Both the position numbers and the translations under genes were made by a program. Below the pieces are notes generated by a model. It saw only the letters and a program-made list of their open reading frames with translations, did no database searches and was not told the DNA's origin. This document shows positions 16,909 through 26,275 of a stretch of DNA of 64,000 nt, piece by piece. Where the stretch lies: NCBI GenBank assembly GCA_019634795.1, contig JAHCAR010000002.1:186001-250000 (forward strand), written 5' to 3'. Each line of letters starts with the position of its first letter. The first letter of the stretch is position 1. Source of the stretch: Dokdonella sp. GTDB lineage: Bacteria > Pseudomonadota > Gammaproteobacteria > Xanthomonadales > Rhodanobacteraceae.

Positions 16909-18321
16909 TTAGTCGAACCCATCCGCAAACACCGCGTCGAAGTTGTCCGGCGGCAGGTCGGGGCCCTGGAAGATGCCCAATGGGGTATAGCCCGAGTATC
17001 CAGGGAAGACGTAGTAGATGTTCGGGTTGCCCATGCGCCGGATCAGGGCTTCGGAGATGATGCGCCGGTAGTCGGTGGTCACGGCGACGTCGGTGCCCTG
17101 GTAGAGCTGGGCCGTGGCGAGACCGGGAATTGAGCCGTAGACCTGGCCACCGTTGACCGAGCCGCCGAGCGCCATCATCACGTTGCCGTAGCCGTGGTCG
17201 GTGCCGCCATCGGCGTTTTCCTGCACGCGCCGGCCGAACTCGCTGACCACGATCACGCTGGTCCGCTGCATGAGGTTGCCCGAGGCGCTGCTGGCGAGAT
17301 CGGTGTAGAACGCGCTGAGCCCGCCGGACAGGCTCGAGACCTGGTTGCCGAACCAGTCGTAGGACTGGGTCGGGTTGCCCTGACCGACATGGGTATCCCA
17401 GTTGCCAAGGTCGATCGTGGCTACGCGCAGGCCGAGGTTGCTCTTGATCAACTGGGCGACGTTGCGCAGCTGGTCGCCGAAACCCTGGTTGTAGTCGAGC
17501 GTGTAGTTGGCGCCACCGGTCGGCTGATAACCGCCCGGGTTGCTGGTCGCGTTGTAGAGGCCGAAGTTGATCGGCCGCAGCAGGTCGAGCGAGGCCAGGG
17601 TCTCGACGCCGGCCGCTTCGAGCTGGGTTGCATTGCCGGTCCACAGCGAATGCATGCGCGAGACCGCGCCGACCAGGCCGTGCGCGCTGTCGTCGTCCTG
17701 CCATGACCAGTGGAAGCCGTCGAGGCGAAAATCCGAAGCGCTGTTCATGGTGATTGCATCGGAGCTGCCGAGCAGGCTGCTGGCCGTGATGTTGCCCATC
17801 GAGGTCGCCGGCAGCGCGACCGTGCCGGGCAGGCCGCCACTGGCCAGGTGCCGGGTCAGCCAGCCGATGTTGGTGCCGGTGCCGCCGCCGAAACCGAATT
17901 CGAGGTTGGCCTGGGCGTCGAAGTGGCTGCGGATGACCGGATTCGGCTGGGTCTGGCCCGCGCCGACGATGAAGGCGAGCCGGTTCTGGTTGAACAGGGT
18001 ACGCAGGCCGGTTGCGCGCGGATGCAGGGCCCAGTTTGTGCCATTCAGCGAGAGCGCGGCACCCGTGCCCGAAGTCGGAATTCGGGTATCGGTCCGCGCG
18101 GCCTCGTAGTCGGCCCGATACGGACTGGCCGCGCCGGGCGGCAGCAGGCTCAGGCCATCCATGGCGCCGCGCAGGAACACGATCACCAGGGTGTCATTGG
18201 TCGCCGTTGCCGGCATCACGCCAGGCGCCGAGAAATAGGCAAAGGCACGGCCGCTGGCGCCGCTGGCCAGGGCTGCCACGCTGCAGCCCTTCAGGAAGTC
18301 GCGTCGATTGATATGGGTCAT
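16909..18321 (-). CDS. DUF1501 family protein with Tat signal and C-terminal F-x-D-G-F-D tail
   Basis: Exported protein of 470 residues. The N-terminus MTHINRRDFLKG followed by AAL-rich sequence is a twin-arginine signal peptide. The DUF1501 (sulfatase/phosphatase-fold) body includes DTLVIVFLRGAMDGLSLLPP, NWALHPRATGLRTLFNQ, ATIDLGNWDTHVGQG, TSVIVVSEFGRRVQENADGGTDHGYGNVMMALGG, which carry the alkaline-phosphatase-like metal-ligand pattern. It ends DAVFADGFD. The ATG at 18321 lies 11 bp after the stop of the DUF1800 gene, and its GAGGAG ribosome site overlaps that stop, so the two are translated from one message. The pair is widespread, but its biochemical role is unknown. Confidence 0.9.
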   Translation of the reverse strand: MTHINRRDFLKGCSVAALASGASGRAFAYFSAPGVMPATATNDTLVIVFLRGAMDGLSLLPPGAASPYRADYEAARTDTRIPTSGTGAALSLNGTNWALHPRATGLRTLFNQNRLAFIVGAGQTQPNPVIRSHFDAQANLEFGFGGGTGTNIGWLTRHLASGGLPGTVALPATSMGNITASSLLGSSDAITMNSASDFRLDGFHWSWQDDDSAHGLVGAVSRMHSLWTGNATQLEAAGVETLASLDLLRPINFGLYNATSNPGGYQPTGGANYTLDYNQGFGDQLRNVAQLIKSNLGLRVATIDLGNWDTHVGQGNPTQSYDWFGNQVSSLSGGLSAFYTDLASSASGNLMQRTSVIVVSEFGRRVQENADGGTDHGYGNVMMALGGSVNGGQVYGSIPGLATAQLYQGTDVAVTTDYRRIISEALIRRMGNPNIYYVFPGYSGYTPLGIFQGPDLPPDNFDAVFADGFD

Positions 18322-18332
18322 GACAGCGCTCC

Positions 18333-20198
18333 TCAGCGACGCAGGAATTCGGGACTGCACAGGATCAGGCCGACTGCCGTGCGCAGTCGGGCAATCGTGT
18401 AGTGCTTGGAAAGATCGTTGAGATTCCAGGTGCCGATATGCGCCGGATGGCCGTTGTCGGTGCCGTCGGTGATCAGGTCGAGCACGGCACCGGCAGCGAC
18501 GTTCTGGCGCAGGAAATCGACGGCCACACTGTAGGTCGGCTCGGGACGGTAGCCGAGGATGCGATCGCACCAGTAGCCGATGACGTTGGCGGCGGTGCGC
18601 TGGTTGGCGGCCAATGCGGCCAGGGTCTGGGCCTGGATGTCGATCAGGAACGGATAGGCATTGTTGTAGCTTTCGGTCTGGTGCATTTCGAGCAGGCGCG
18701 GCAGCATGCGCAGGGTCATGCCGAGCGTGCCCGTGCTCGACCAGGCGATCGCATCGTCCGGGTAGCCATTCGGCGCCGGCCAGTAGAACAGCCGCTGGCC
18801 GGCGGCCTGCAGGCGTCCCATGAACTCCTCGGTCGGCGTATAGGTCGTCGTGTTGTCGGGCTTCGGCGTAAAGTCGGCGCCGGTGGCGCGCAAGGTACTG
18901 ACCGCGCTGAGGGCCGGGCGCTTCATCGCGGTACCCCAGCTGCTCTTGAATTCGGCCGATTGCAGGATGACCTGCAGGACCTGGGCGATCTGGTTGCTGG
19001 CCTGCCATTGCTGCTGGAACACGCTGGCGGCGCTGTCGATCAGCGCCGCAGACGGCGTCGAGCCGACGAAGCGTCGGCAGATTTTGGTCGCGACATGGCG
19101 TGCCGTGGATGGATGACGCGCCAGCATGTCGAACAGGGTGGTGCCATCGACTTGCCCCTGCGAGGCGGCGAAGTAGCGCGCGAGGATGCGTTTGACGCCC
19201 TGGTCATGGGTGTTCGAGTCGTAGGCGAACTGGCCGAGCGGTACGTTGTTGATTTCGGTGTAGGGCCAGTTCGATCCCGAGATGGTCCAGCCGGTCAGCG
19301 CGCGCGCGGCTTCGTAGATGTCGTCATCCACGTACTTGAGCCGTTCCTCCTCGCCATCGGGTGCGGTGTAATGGCCGAGCAAGGTCATGTTGGCGAAGCT
19401 GTCCGGATTCTGCACGATGCCGCCGTAATGCTCGGCGCCCATCGTGTGCAGTTCGAACAGTTCGCGTGCGTAGTTCTCGTTCGGGTGCGAGGCCTCGTTC
19501 GAATAGAGGTCGAGCATGTACATCATCGAGGCAGACTCGCCGACCGCCTGCAGCATGGTGCGGAAGTTGCCGAAGACGTGCGGCCGGATCGCGAGGCGGT
19601 CGAAGGCCGGGAACATCGGTCCACCGTCGTAGTCCCAGCCGAACACGCTGAAGTGGTCATGCCAGAAATCGACCATGACCTCCTGGAGCTGGCGTCGGCT
19701 GTAGGTCTGCCGAATGACCGTCGCGCACTCGGTCTCGGAGACCGGTAGCATGCGCAGGTAGTAGTTGGTGGTGACCGAGTGGTGGTCATTCCACAACTGG
19801 TTGGCGCTCTTGTTGAGGGTCGTGAACGCGGCGCTGGCGATGCGCGCATCACAGGCGCTGTCGCTGATCGTCGCGGGCGCTAGCTGCTGGTTGACCCAGG
19901 CGGTCCAGCGCGCATCGTCGTTGGCACCCAGGGCATTGAAATCCGCCTGCTCCTGGACCGTGTAGCCGAACGTGCAGCGGCTCAGCCAGCGCACCGCGGC
20001 TGGCGGAAAGCTCAGCACGGCCGGGCTCTGCGGCAGGTCATCCTCGCGGAAGCCATCGCGTCCGGGGCGGCGCATCGCCAGCGACGGATCGATGTCCTCG
20101 ATACCGGCACTGGTGAACAACGCAGCGAACAGGCGTCGGCGCGACTGGACAAAGGAGGCACTGCTGGGGGCTGCGGCCATGGAACGCGCTCCATTCAT
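18333..20198 (-). CDS. DUF1800 family protein
   Basis: Protein of 621 residues, first gene of the DUF1800-DUF1501 pair. Family segments include AAVRWLSRCTFGYTVQEQADF, VMVDFWHDHFSVFGWDYDG, DLYSNEASHPNENYARELFELHTMG, YEAARALTGWTISG, LFDMLARHPSTARHVATKICRRFV and LRTAVGLILCSPEFLRR at the very end. The start could be ATG at 20198 (used) or the ATG 18 bases downstream. No classical signal peptide is seen, though a weak hydrophobic stretch (RRLFAALFTSAG) lies near the N-terminus. Known co-occurrence with DUF1501 suggests a joint envelope function; the substrate is unknown. Confidence 0.88.
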   Translation of the reverse strand: MNGARSMAAAPSSASFVQSRRRLFAALFTSAGIEDIDPSLAMRRPGRDGFREDDLPQSPAVLSFPPAAVRWLSRCTFGYTVQEQADFNALGANDDARWTAWVNQQLAPATISDSACDARIASAAFTTLNKSANQLWNDHHSVTTNYYLRMLPVSETECATVIRQTYSRRQLQEVMVDFWHDHFSVFGWDYDGGPMFPAFDRLAIRPHVFGNFRTMLQAVGESASMMYMLDLYSNEASHPNENYARELFELHTMGAEHYGGIVQNPDSFANMTLLGHYTAPDGEEERLKYVDDDIYEAARALTGWTISGSNWPYTEINNVPLGQFAYDSNTHDQGVKRILARYFAASQGQVDGTTLFDMLARHPSTARHVATKICRRFVGSTPSAALIDSAASVFQQQWQASNQIAQVLQVILQSAEFKSSWGTAMKRPALSAVSTLRATGADFTPKPDNTTTYTPTEEFMGRLQAAGQRLFYWPAPNGYPDDAIAWSSTGTLGMTLRMLPRLLEMHQTESYNNAYPFLIDIQAQTLAALAANQRTAANVIGYWCDRILGYRPEPTYSVAVDFLRQNVAAGAVLDLITDGTDNGHPAHIGTWNLNDLSKHYTIARLRTAVGLILCSPEFLRR

Positions 20199-20436
20199 GG
20201 TTTTCCGGCATCGCCCGCCAGGCAGTTGCGAGCGGCTCTGGCAGGCGACATGGGCAGATCGTCGGTCAGTGGACCAGAATTCGCCGATTCAGGTTGTGAC
20301 CAAACTCGCGCGACGGATCATCGGTTGAGTCGGAAAATCTTGTGCCGCTGCCCGATCGGACTTTTCCGGCGCAGGATGGTGGCAGGTGCGGCGATGCGCC
20401 TGCCCTCTGCGGGTTGTTGGAGAGTGCGCGTCGCGA
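20199..20436. other. Intergenic stretch, no gene seen
   Basis: It holds the upstream region of the DUF1800 gene and the downstream end of the small membrane protein gene. I see no convincing reading frame, hairpin or repeat. Confidence 0.6.
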
Positions 20437-20724
20437 TCAGGTCAGCATCCAGGCGGCAATCATCGCCGCAAGCGCCAGGGCGGCCTGCACGCCGGCCACG
20501 CCGAGCGCCCTGCCTCGATCGATGGGCAGGAACCGGATCAGGTGCCAGATCGCGAACGGCGCCTGCGCGAGCATCAGCAACTGGAATACATGGGCGGGTG
20601 TACCCTCGTCGACCTCGTGCGCCACGCCGAACATCAGGGCGTGAACGACAACCATGATCAACCCGGCCAGCGACAGGGCCACGGGAGTCCACGCCCCCGG
20701 GTGTTCCCATGACTTGAACGACAT
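20437..20724 (-). CDS. Small integral membrane protein, unknown function
   Basis: Protein of 95 residues with three apparent hydrophobic helices: about 14-33 (VALSLAGLIMVVVHALMFG), about 45-65 (HVFQLLMLAQAPFAIWHLI) and about 74-94 (ALGVAGVQAALALAAMIAAWM). I do not recognise the family. The start is ATG at 20724. It lies downstream of murB in the same direction, 92 bp after the murB stop, and could share its transcript. Supported by hydrophobic periodicity and lack of competing frames, but moderately uncertain. Confidence 0.6.
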   Translation of the reverse strand: MSFKSWEHPGAWTPVALSLAGLIMVVVHALMFGVAHEVDEGTPAHVFQLLMLAQAPFAIWHLIRFLPIDRGRALGVAGVQAALALAAMIAAWMLT

Positions 20725-20816
20725 CTGCCCTTCTCAAGTGGTCAATCGTGGCGCAGGAGGCCATCCGGGAGATTCGGCGCGCATCGGGGGACCGTTTGCT
20801 TCCGACCGCAACCACG

Positions 20817-21881
20817 CTACAACACCAGTGGTTCGGCTTCCAGATCGACGCCGAAACGAGTCGCCACGGTTTCGCGTATGCGTTCCGCCAGGGCCCAGAT
20901 TTCGCTGCCGCTCGCCTGGCCACGATTGACGAGGACCAGAGCGTGCTGTTCAGAGACTGCTGCATGACCCTGCTGCAAACCTTTGAATCCACAAGATTCG
21001 ATCAGCCAGGCTGCCGACAGTTTCACCTGACCCTCGGCACCATTCCAGGCCGGCATGCCGGGGTTCGCCTCGCGCAGGGCGGTCGCTTGCGATTGCGCCA
21101 CGACCGGGTTCTTGAAGAAGCTGCCGGCATTGCCGATCAGGGCCGGATTCGGCAGCTTGCGCGTGCGGATGCGGGCGATCGCCTCGGCGAGCGCCGGCGC
21201 AGTCGGCGTTTCGATGCCGAGCGCGGCCAGTTCCTCGGCGACACCGGCATAGTCCATGCGCAAGGGCCGCGAACGGGGCAGGGCGAAGGTGACCGAGGTG
21301 ACGATGTAGCGGTCACGCTGTTGTTTGAATACCGAATCGCGATAGCCGAAGCGGCACTCCGCGTTCGACAGTTGCACGAGTTCACCGCCAATCCGGTCCC
21401 ATGCTTCGACATGGTCGATGAACTCGCCGACCTCGACCCCGTAGGCGCCGATGTTCTGGATAGGCGCAGCGCCGGCCGTGCCCGGAATCAGGACCAGGTT
21501 CTCGAGCCCGCAGAAACCGCGCCCCAGCGACCAGCGCACGAAATCGTTCCAGTTTTCGCCGGCCTCGACGCGGACCAGGGCGCGCGCGCCGTCGTCTTCG
21601 CGCACCTCGATGCCGAGCGCCGCGATCGACAGCACGATGCCGGGCCAGTCGCGCGTGAACAGGATGTTGCTGCCCTCGCCGAGGACCAGCAGCGGATCGG
21701 ACTTGAGCATGGCGAAGCCGAACAGTTCGCCCAGGGCCTCGCGCCGGCGCACATCGATCAGCAGCCTCGCTCGTGCCGGCACGCGGAACGTGTTGCGACC
21801 CTCGAGCGAGGCATTTTCGACGATGGTGTAGCCGACGCCCTCGGCGATCGCCGCGTCGACGTGATAGCGCCTCTCATTCAC
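20817..21881 (-). CDS. murB: UDP-N-acetylenolpyruvoylglucosamine reductase
   Basis: Flavoenzyme reducing the enolpyruvyl group of UDP-GlcNAc-enolpyruvate to form UDP-MurNAc, an early step of peptidoglycan synthesis in the cytoplasm. The 354-residue length and arrangement fit type I MurB. FAD-binding segments are [31 protein letters not shown] and [21 protein letters not shown]; the catalytic serine region is [13 protein letters not shown]; the C-terminal substrate domain has [15 protein letters not shown] and [17 protein letters not shown]. The start ATG overlaps the pyrD stop by 4 bp (ATGA), so murB is translationally coupled to pyrD. Confidence 0.96.
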   Translation of the reverse strand: MNERRYHVDAAIAEGVGYTIVENASLEGRNTFRVPARARLLIDVRRREALGELFGFAMLKSDPLLVLGEGSNILFTRDWPGIVLSIAALGIEVREDDGARALVRVEAGENWNDFVRWSLGRGFCGLENLVLIPGTAGAAPIQNIGAYGVEVGEFIDHVEAWDRIGGELVQLSNAECRFGYRDSVFKQQRDRYIVTSVTFALPRSRPLRMDYAGVAEELAALGIETPTAPALAEAIARIRTRKLPNPALIGNAGSFFKNPVVAQSQATALREANPGMPAWNGAEGQVKLSAAWLIESCGFKGLQQGHAAVSEQHALVLVNRGQASGSEIWALAERIRETVATRFGVDLEAEPLVL

Positions 21882-22912
21882 GCGGAAGAACCCGCAGGCA
21901 GCGCGCGAATGGCCTCGACGCTCTCGCTGATCAGGCCCGGGCCGCGGTAGACCATGCCGGTATAGAATTGCACGAGGCTCGCGCCGGCTTCGATCTTGGC
22001 CGCCGCATCGACGCCGCTGACGATGCCGCCGACGCCGACCAGCGGCATGCGCCCGTCGAGTCGTCCGGCCATGCCGCGCAGCACGGCCGTCGATTTCGCG
22101 AACACCGGTTTTCCGGACAGACCACCGGCTTCGCCGGCATGACGGTGGCCGGCGACAGCGTCGCGGTCGATCGTCGTGTTCGTGCAGATCAGGCCGTCGA
22201 TTGCGCTGTTGCGCAGGACTTCTGCAATCGCGTCGAGTTCGCTGTCGCTGAGATCCGGCGCGATCTTGAGCAGGATCGGTTTGCGCCGGCCGTGCCGCGC
22301 TGCATGACGCTCGCCGGCCTCGCAGATGCCGCCGATGAAGCGGCGCAGGGTTTCCTCTTCCTGCAGGTCGCGCAGGCCCTGGGTGTTCGGCGAGGAGATA
22401 TTGACCGTGACGTAGCTGGCCCGTGCATAGACGCGTTCGAGGCAGAAGAGATAGTCGTCGAGGGCGCGCTCGTTGGGGGTATCCTTGTTCTTGCCGATGT
22501 TGATGCCGAGCACGCCGTCGTAGCGTGCACGCTCGGCATTGGCCACCAGCGCGTCGACGCCGCCGTTGTTGAAGCCGAGGCGGTTGATCACGGCCTCGTA
22601 TTCGGGCAGCCGGAACATGCGCGGTTTCGGATTGCCGGGCTGGGCACGTGGCGTGGTCGTGCCGACCTCGATGAAGCCGAAGCCGAGCGAGGCCAGTGCA
22701 TCGACGTGCGCGGCGTTCTTGTCGAGGCCGGCGGCGAGTCCGACCGGATTGGCGAAGTCGATGCCGAACGCCCGGGTCGGCAGGGGCCGGGGCTTCGACG
22801 CCACGAGCGGGTTGAGCCCAGTCCGGTAGGCGGTTTCGATGGCCTTCAGCGAGAGGTCGTGGGCGCGTTCCGCATCAAGGCAGAACAGCAGCGAGCGGGC
22901 GAGGGCGTACAT
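21878..22912 (-). CDS. pyrD: Dihydroorotate dehydrogenase (quinone), class 2
   Basis: FMN enzyme oxidising dihydroorotate to orotate with quinone at the inner face of the membrane, in pyrimidine synthesis. The 344-residue protein starts [22 protein letters not shown], the amphipathic class 2 N-terminal helices. Other signatures are [43 protein letters not shown], the catalytic Ser in [27 protein letters not shown] and [33 protein letters not shown]-like FMN phosphate region. It follows the DUF4190 gene by 3 bp and overlaps murB by 4 bp, forming a compact three-gene unit. Confidence 0.96.
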   Translation of the reverse strand: MYALARSLLFCLDAERAHDLSLKAIETAYRTGLNPLVASKPRPLPTRAFGIDFANPVGLAAGLDKNAAHVDALASLGFGFIEVGTTTPRAQPGNPKPRMFRLPEYEAVINRLGFNNGGVDALVANAERARYDGVLGINIGKNKDTPNERALDDYLFCLERVYARASYVTVNISSPNTQGLRDLQEEETLRRFIGGICEAGERHAARHGRRKPILLKIAPDLSDSELDAIAEVLRNSAIDGLICTNTTIDRDAVAGHRHAGEAGGLSGKPVFAKSTAVLRGMAGRLDGRMPLVGVGGIVSGVDAAAKIEAGASLVQFYTGMVYRGPGLISESVEAIRALPAGSSA

Positions 22913-22915
22913 CGA

Positions 22916-23197
22916 TCAGTGCATGCCCGAAAGACTGATGCCGAAGATCAGGATCGCGATGAAAAACAGCAGGCCGAGCAGACAGAGCGCGAGCTGGGCG
23001 TAGCCGAGGATCATTCCGGCAATGGCCAGGCCATCGCCCTCGACTTCGCCGGGAGGCATGCGGCGGATCTCGCCGCGGGCCACGTGGCCGCAGATCACGG
23101 CGACGAGGGCGCCGATGAAGAACAGGCCGACCCAGGTGAGGATGCCGAAAACGAGGCTGGCGATGGCGGTACCGCTGGTGCGAACGGGTGGATTCAT
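22916..23197 (-). CDS. DUF4190-type small membrane protein
   Basis: Protein of 93 residues with two membrane helices: about 9-37 (AIASLVFGILTWVGLFFIGALVAVICGH) and about 56-85 (GLAIAGMILGYAQLALCLLGLLFFIAILIFG). The pattern S-L-V-F-G-I-L then GH-x-A-R-G-E-I-R then G-x-A-x-A-G-x-I-L-G-Y is that of DUF4190 proteins. It is the first gene of a run with pyrD and murB (3-bp spacing). Role unknown. Confidence 0.8.
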   Translation of the reverse strand: MNPPVRTSGTAIASLVFGILTWVGLFFIGALVAVICGHVARGEIRRMPPGEVEGDGLAIAGMILGYAQLALCLLGLLFFIAILIFGISLSGMH

Positions 23198-23322
23198 GGG
23201 TTCCTCCAGTCCGCTAGTTTAACCGCAGCCCGGATAGCTCGCGTCGCGCCCATCGGGCATGTGTCATGCAAACCGGGCCAGCAATGCGCGCAGGACCGGC
23301 TTCGCCGGTGTCGCCGACGGCG

Positions 23323-23814
23323 CTACCTGGCCGGGCTGGGCGGGGCTGGCGGCAGATGCAGGGTGAATGCAGGCAACGGCGCTTCGACGCCGGGTGGCAG
23401 GGCCGCCGGTGCCGGCACACCGGCCTTGCCGAGCGAACGCGTGAACGCCCAGATCGCCTCGAGGTCGCCGTCGCTCATCTGATTGAGGGCCCAGTAGGGC
23501 ATCGGTGGCCGCAGCACGGCCGTGCGCGCGAAGTTCTTCCAGGTGGCGAGATCCATGTCGGCCAGGCGCAGGCGCAGGTTGGCCGCATAGGTCGTTCCCC
23601 ATGGACCCGACCACGACATCGAGTCGCCGGTCAGCCAATCTTTTTCGGGCACCTTGCCTGCTCGGGCGATGTAGCCGGACGTGTGGCAGTCGTTGCAACC
23701 ACTGGTGGCGACCAGGTAGCGGCCTCGCTCGACCGCGTTCGGTGTGGTTGGCTCCTTCGCAGCGGCCAATGGCGCGGCGATGATCAGGGACAGGAACAGG
23801 GCGGCAGTGCGCAT
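23323..23814 (-). CDS. Secreted mono-haem cytochrome c
   Basis: Periplasmic c-type cytochrome of 163 residues. A Sec signal peptide MRTAALFLSLIIAAPLAAA is followed by the haem-attachment motif CNDCH at about residue 40 in the context ERGRYLVATSGCNDCHTSGY. The likely axial methionine is in PPMPYWALNQMSDGDLEAIWAF. The C-terminal 30 residues are proline-rich. The electron donor and acceptor are not evident. It is separated from neighbours by more than 100 bp on each side and is probably monocistronic. Such proteins often serve as small subunits of alcohol or sugar dehydrogenases, but no such partner is nearby. Confidence 0.88.
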   Translation of the reverse strand: MRTAALFLSLIIAAPLAAAKEPTTPNAVERGRYLVATSGCNDCHTSGYIARAGKVPEKDWLTGDSMSWSGPWGTTYAANLRLRLADMDLATWKNFARTAVLRPPMPYWALNQMSDGDLEAIWAFTRSLGKAGVPAPAALPPGVEAPLPAFTLHLPPAPPSPAR

Positions 23815-23968
23815 GAGGTTCTCCGGCTTGGGGTTCCCGGATGCGGGAACGTCTGCCGGCTACTGACGAAAGACGGTCCCCTTTCCTATCACGCACCTGC
23901 GGCCACCGGCCGGAAGGACGCGATCGCCTGCCGCGTGCCCGGGCCGTAGCCGCCCATCGACGCGCCGA

Positions 23969-24166
23969 TCAGACCGTCGCCGCATCATCCTTCAGCGACA
24001 GCACGATCACGTAGATCAGTGCAAGCGGCGGCAGGAATGAAAGCAGGAAGCCGATCCAGCCGGCGAGGCGGGCGTTCTCGGTCTTGGTCCGGCCGAGCCG
24101 GTAGCTGATGGCAGCCATGGATGCCGCGAAAACCAGGAAGACAAGGGTCAACAGGGCGACCGGCAT
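23969..24166 (-). CDS. Small two-helix membrane protein, divergent from an Xre regulator
   Basis: Protein of 65 residues with two hydrophobic helices: about 2-22 (PVALLTLVFLVFAASMAAISY) and about 36-58 (AGWIGFLLSFLPPLALIYVIVLS). The ATG at 24166 is chosen because GGAG lies 9 bases upstream; the frame opens 30 bases earlier with another ATG but that would put the ribosome site inside the protein. I do not recognise the family. It faces the Xre gene across 125 bp that contain a strong dyad, so it is probably the regulator's target. Confidence 0.7.
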   Translation of the reverse strand: MPVALLTLVFLVFAASMAAISYRLGRTKTENARLAGWIGFLLSFLPPLALIYVIVLSLKDDAATV

Positions 24167-24211
24167 GGTGGATTCTCCGATGGAAAGTGGAAGCAAGCCT
24201 AGCGACGAATT

Positions 24212-24247
24212 TATCGAATGTCAATAAACACGCATTGATATACGATA
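24212..24247. promoter_or_regulatory. Dyad-symmetric operator between divergent genes
   Basis: The left arm TATCGAATGTCAAT (24212-24225) and the right arm ATTGATATACGATA (24234-24247) are inverted repeats matching at 12 of 14 positions (ATTGA-4-CGATA in both), separated by 8 bp. The region is AT-rich in a GC-rich genome. It lies centrally between the small membrane protein gene and the Xre-type gene, the position expected for autoregulation. Confidence 0.7.
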
Positions 24248-24291
24248 TAGTCCTGCGTATGCTCCGCGCAGCCAGCCCGCACCGGAAATCC

Positions 24292-24537
24292 ATGAAACCA
24301 GCGCTCAGGATCAACCTCGATCTCCTGCTCTTGCAGCGAAGAATGACCTTGACCGATCTGTCCGAGCGGGTCGGCATTTCGCTGGCGAATCTGTCGATCC
24401 TCAAGTGCGGCAAGGCCAGGGCGATTCGCTTCTCGACCCTGCTGGCCATCTGCGATGCGCTGGATTGCCAGCCCGGCGATTTGATGCAGATCGAGCGTCC
24501 GCTGAGGAGCGACGGCGCAAACGCGCCCGCCCCTTAG
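24292..24537 (+). CDS. Xre/Cro-type helix-turn-helix transcriptional regulator
   Basis: Protein of 81 residues, essentially one DNA-binding domain: INLDLLLLQRRMTLTDLSERVGISLANLSILKCGKARAIRFSTLLAICDALDCQPGDLMQIE. This fits the compact HTH_26 (YozG-like) group, with the recognition helix in ISLANLSILKCGK. The ATG at 24292 is taken because homology starts there; the longer in-frame opening covers the operator dyad and would be non-coding. The gene is divergent from a small membrane protein gene and probably controls it and itself through the dyad at 24212-24247. Confidence 0.88.
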   Translation: MKPALRINLDLLLLQRRMTLTDLSERVGISLANLSILKCGKARAIRFSTLLAICDALDCQPGDLMQIERPLRSDGANAPAP

Positions 24538-24683
24538 TCTCGGGCGAACGTCAACGCGCGCGGGACGATTTCTCGCAGATCCGGGAAGGCGAAAGATTGC
24601 ACGGGCCGGCTTTTGACCCAGGCCATGACGATGGCGAGGTCAACCGATTTCAGCACTGACTCGCAGGCACCGCCGGCGAGGGC

Positions 24684-24713
24684 AAAAAAAAACCGGCCGC
24701 CTGGGCGACCGGT
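24684..24713 (-). terminator. Rho-independent terminator of the ALDH7 gene
   Basis: Read on the minus strand, ACCGGTCGCC pairs with GGCGGCCGGT (one wobble) around a 2-base loop region, followed by eight or nine U residues. It begins about 30 bases past the aldehyde dehydrogenase stop. This is the strongest terminator in the window. Confidence 0.88.
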
Positions 24714-24742
24714 CCCATTTTCCCGCGCGGGCTTCGCTTTGA

Positions 24743-26275
24743 TCAGAACTCGAACTTGATGCCCTGGGCCAGCGGCAGTTCGTCGGAGTAGTTGATCGTG
24801 TTGGTCTGGCGGCGCATGTAGACCTTCCAGGCGTCCGAACCGGACTCGCGGCCACCGCCGGTTTCCTTCTCGCCGCCGAAGGCGCCGCCGATCTCGGCAC
24901 CCGAGGTGCCGATGTTGACGTTGGCGATGCCGCAGTCGGATCCGACCGCCGACAGATAGCGTTCGGCAGCCTTGACGTTCTGCGTGAAGATTGCCGAGGA
25001 AAGACCCTGCGGCACGGCGTTCTGCATGGCGATCGCCTCGTCGAGAGTCTTGAATTTCATGACGTAGAGGATCGGCGCAAAGGTCTCGGTCTGCACCACT
25101 TCATCGCTGTTCTTTAGTCCCGTCACGACGGTCGGTAGGACGAAATTGCCCTTGCCTTCCTTCGCCGTTCCGCCGGTCGCGATCGTGCCGCCGGCGGCCT
25201 TGGCCTTGTCGATTGCTTCCAGGAAATGCTTGACCGCTTCCGGGCTGTTGAGCGGGCCCATCAGGGTCTTGGCATCGGTCGGGTCGCCGATCTTGCCTTC
25301 GACCTGCTTGTAGGCCTTGACCACCGAGGCGACCACGTCATCGTGGATCGACTCGTGCACGAACAGTCGGCGCGTCGTCGTGCAGCGCTGGCCGGCCGTG
25401 CCGACCGCGCCGAACACGATCGCCGGCAGGGCCAGCTTTAGGTCGGCCGTCTCGTCGACGATCATGGCGTTGTTGCCGCCAAGCTCGAGCAGGCTACGGC
25501 CCATGCGCTGGGCGACGCGCTCGCCGACCGCGCGACCGACCCTGGTCGAACCGGTGAAGCTGATCAGCGGGATGCGGCGGTCGTCGACGAAGGCCTTGGC
25601 CAGGTCGGTGCCGGCGTCGTTGAACAGGAAGAACAGATCCGGGAAGCCGGCGCCCTTGAGCGCCTCGTTGCAGATCTTCATCGTCGCGATAGCGGTCAGC
25701 GGTGTGCGCGGTGACGGTTTCCAGATGCAGATGTCGCCGCAGACCGTGGCCAGGAACGCGTTCCAGGCCCAGACCGCGACCGGGAAATTGAAGGCGCTGA
25801 TGATGCCGACCAGGCCGAGCGGGTGCCACTGGTCGTACATGCGGTGACCCGGGCGCTCGGAGTGCATCGTGTAGCCGTAGAGCATGCGCGACTGGCCGAC
25901 GGCGAAATCGGCGATGTCGATCATCTCCTGCACTTCGCCGTCGCCCTCGGGCTTGATCTTGCCCATCTCGAGTGCGACCAGCGAGCCGAGCGCGTCCTTG
26001 TGCTTGCGCAGCGCTTCGCCGCACAGGCGCACCGCTTCGCCACGACGCGGCGCCGGCGTCGTGCGCCAGATTTCGAAGGCTTCCTGGGCGCGCTTGACGA
26101 TCGTGTCGTAGTCGGCCTGGCTCGAGGCGTGGACCTCGGCAATCACTTCGTTGGTGGCAGGATTGACCGACTGCACGACACCAGCACTCGTGGTCTTCGA
26201 CCATTCGCCCTTGCCGAGGTAGGAGCCGGAATTGGTCTTGTCGAGGCCGAGGGCCTTGAGAATGTCAGCGGACAT
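24743..26275 (-). CDS. amaB: Aldehyde dehydrogenase family 7, probable alpha-aminoadipic semialdehyde dehydrogenase
   Basis: NAD-dependent oxidation of L-2-aminoadipate 6-semialdehyde (piperideine-6-carboxylate) in lysine breakdown. The 510-residue protein matches ALDH7 (antiquitin) over its length: [23 protein letters not shown], general-base Glu in [10 protein letters not shown], catalytic Cys in [58 protein letters not shown] and the C-terminus [15 protein letters not shown]. The ATG at 26275 has a GGAG ribosome site; longer in-frame starts add unrelated sequence. It is monocistronic with its own terminator. Substrate assignment is by subfamily and not proven; betaine-aldehyde-like activities are also known in ALDH7. 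Confidence 0.9.
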   Translation of the reverse strand: MSADILKALGLDKTNSGSYLGKGEWSKTTSAGVVQSVNPATNEVIAEVHASSQADYDTIVKRAQEAFEIWRTTPAPRRGEAVRLCGEALRKHKDALGSLVALEMGKIKPEGDGEVQEMIDIADFAVGQSRMLYGYTMHSERPGHRMYDQWHPLGLVGIISAFNFPVAVWAWNAFLATVCGDICIWKPSPRTPLTAIATMKICNEALKGAGFPDLFFLFNDAGTDLAKAFVDDRRIPLISFTGSTRVGRAVGERVAQRMGRSLLELGGNNAMIVDETADLKLALPAIVFGAVGTAGQRCTTTRRLFVHESIHDDVVASVVKAYKQVEGKIGDPTDAKTLMGPLNSPEAVKHFLEAIDKAKAAGGTIATGGTAKEGKGNFVLPTVVTGLKNSDEVVQTETFAPILYVMKFKTLDEAIAMQNAVPQGLSSAIFTQNVKAAERYLSAVGSDCGIANVNIGTSGAEIGGAFGGEKETGGGRESGSDAWKVYMRRQTNTINYSDELPLAQGIKFEF

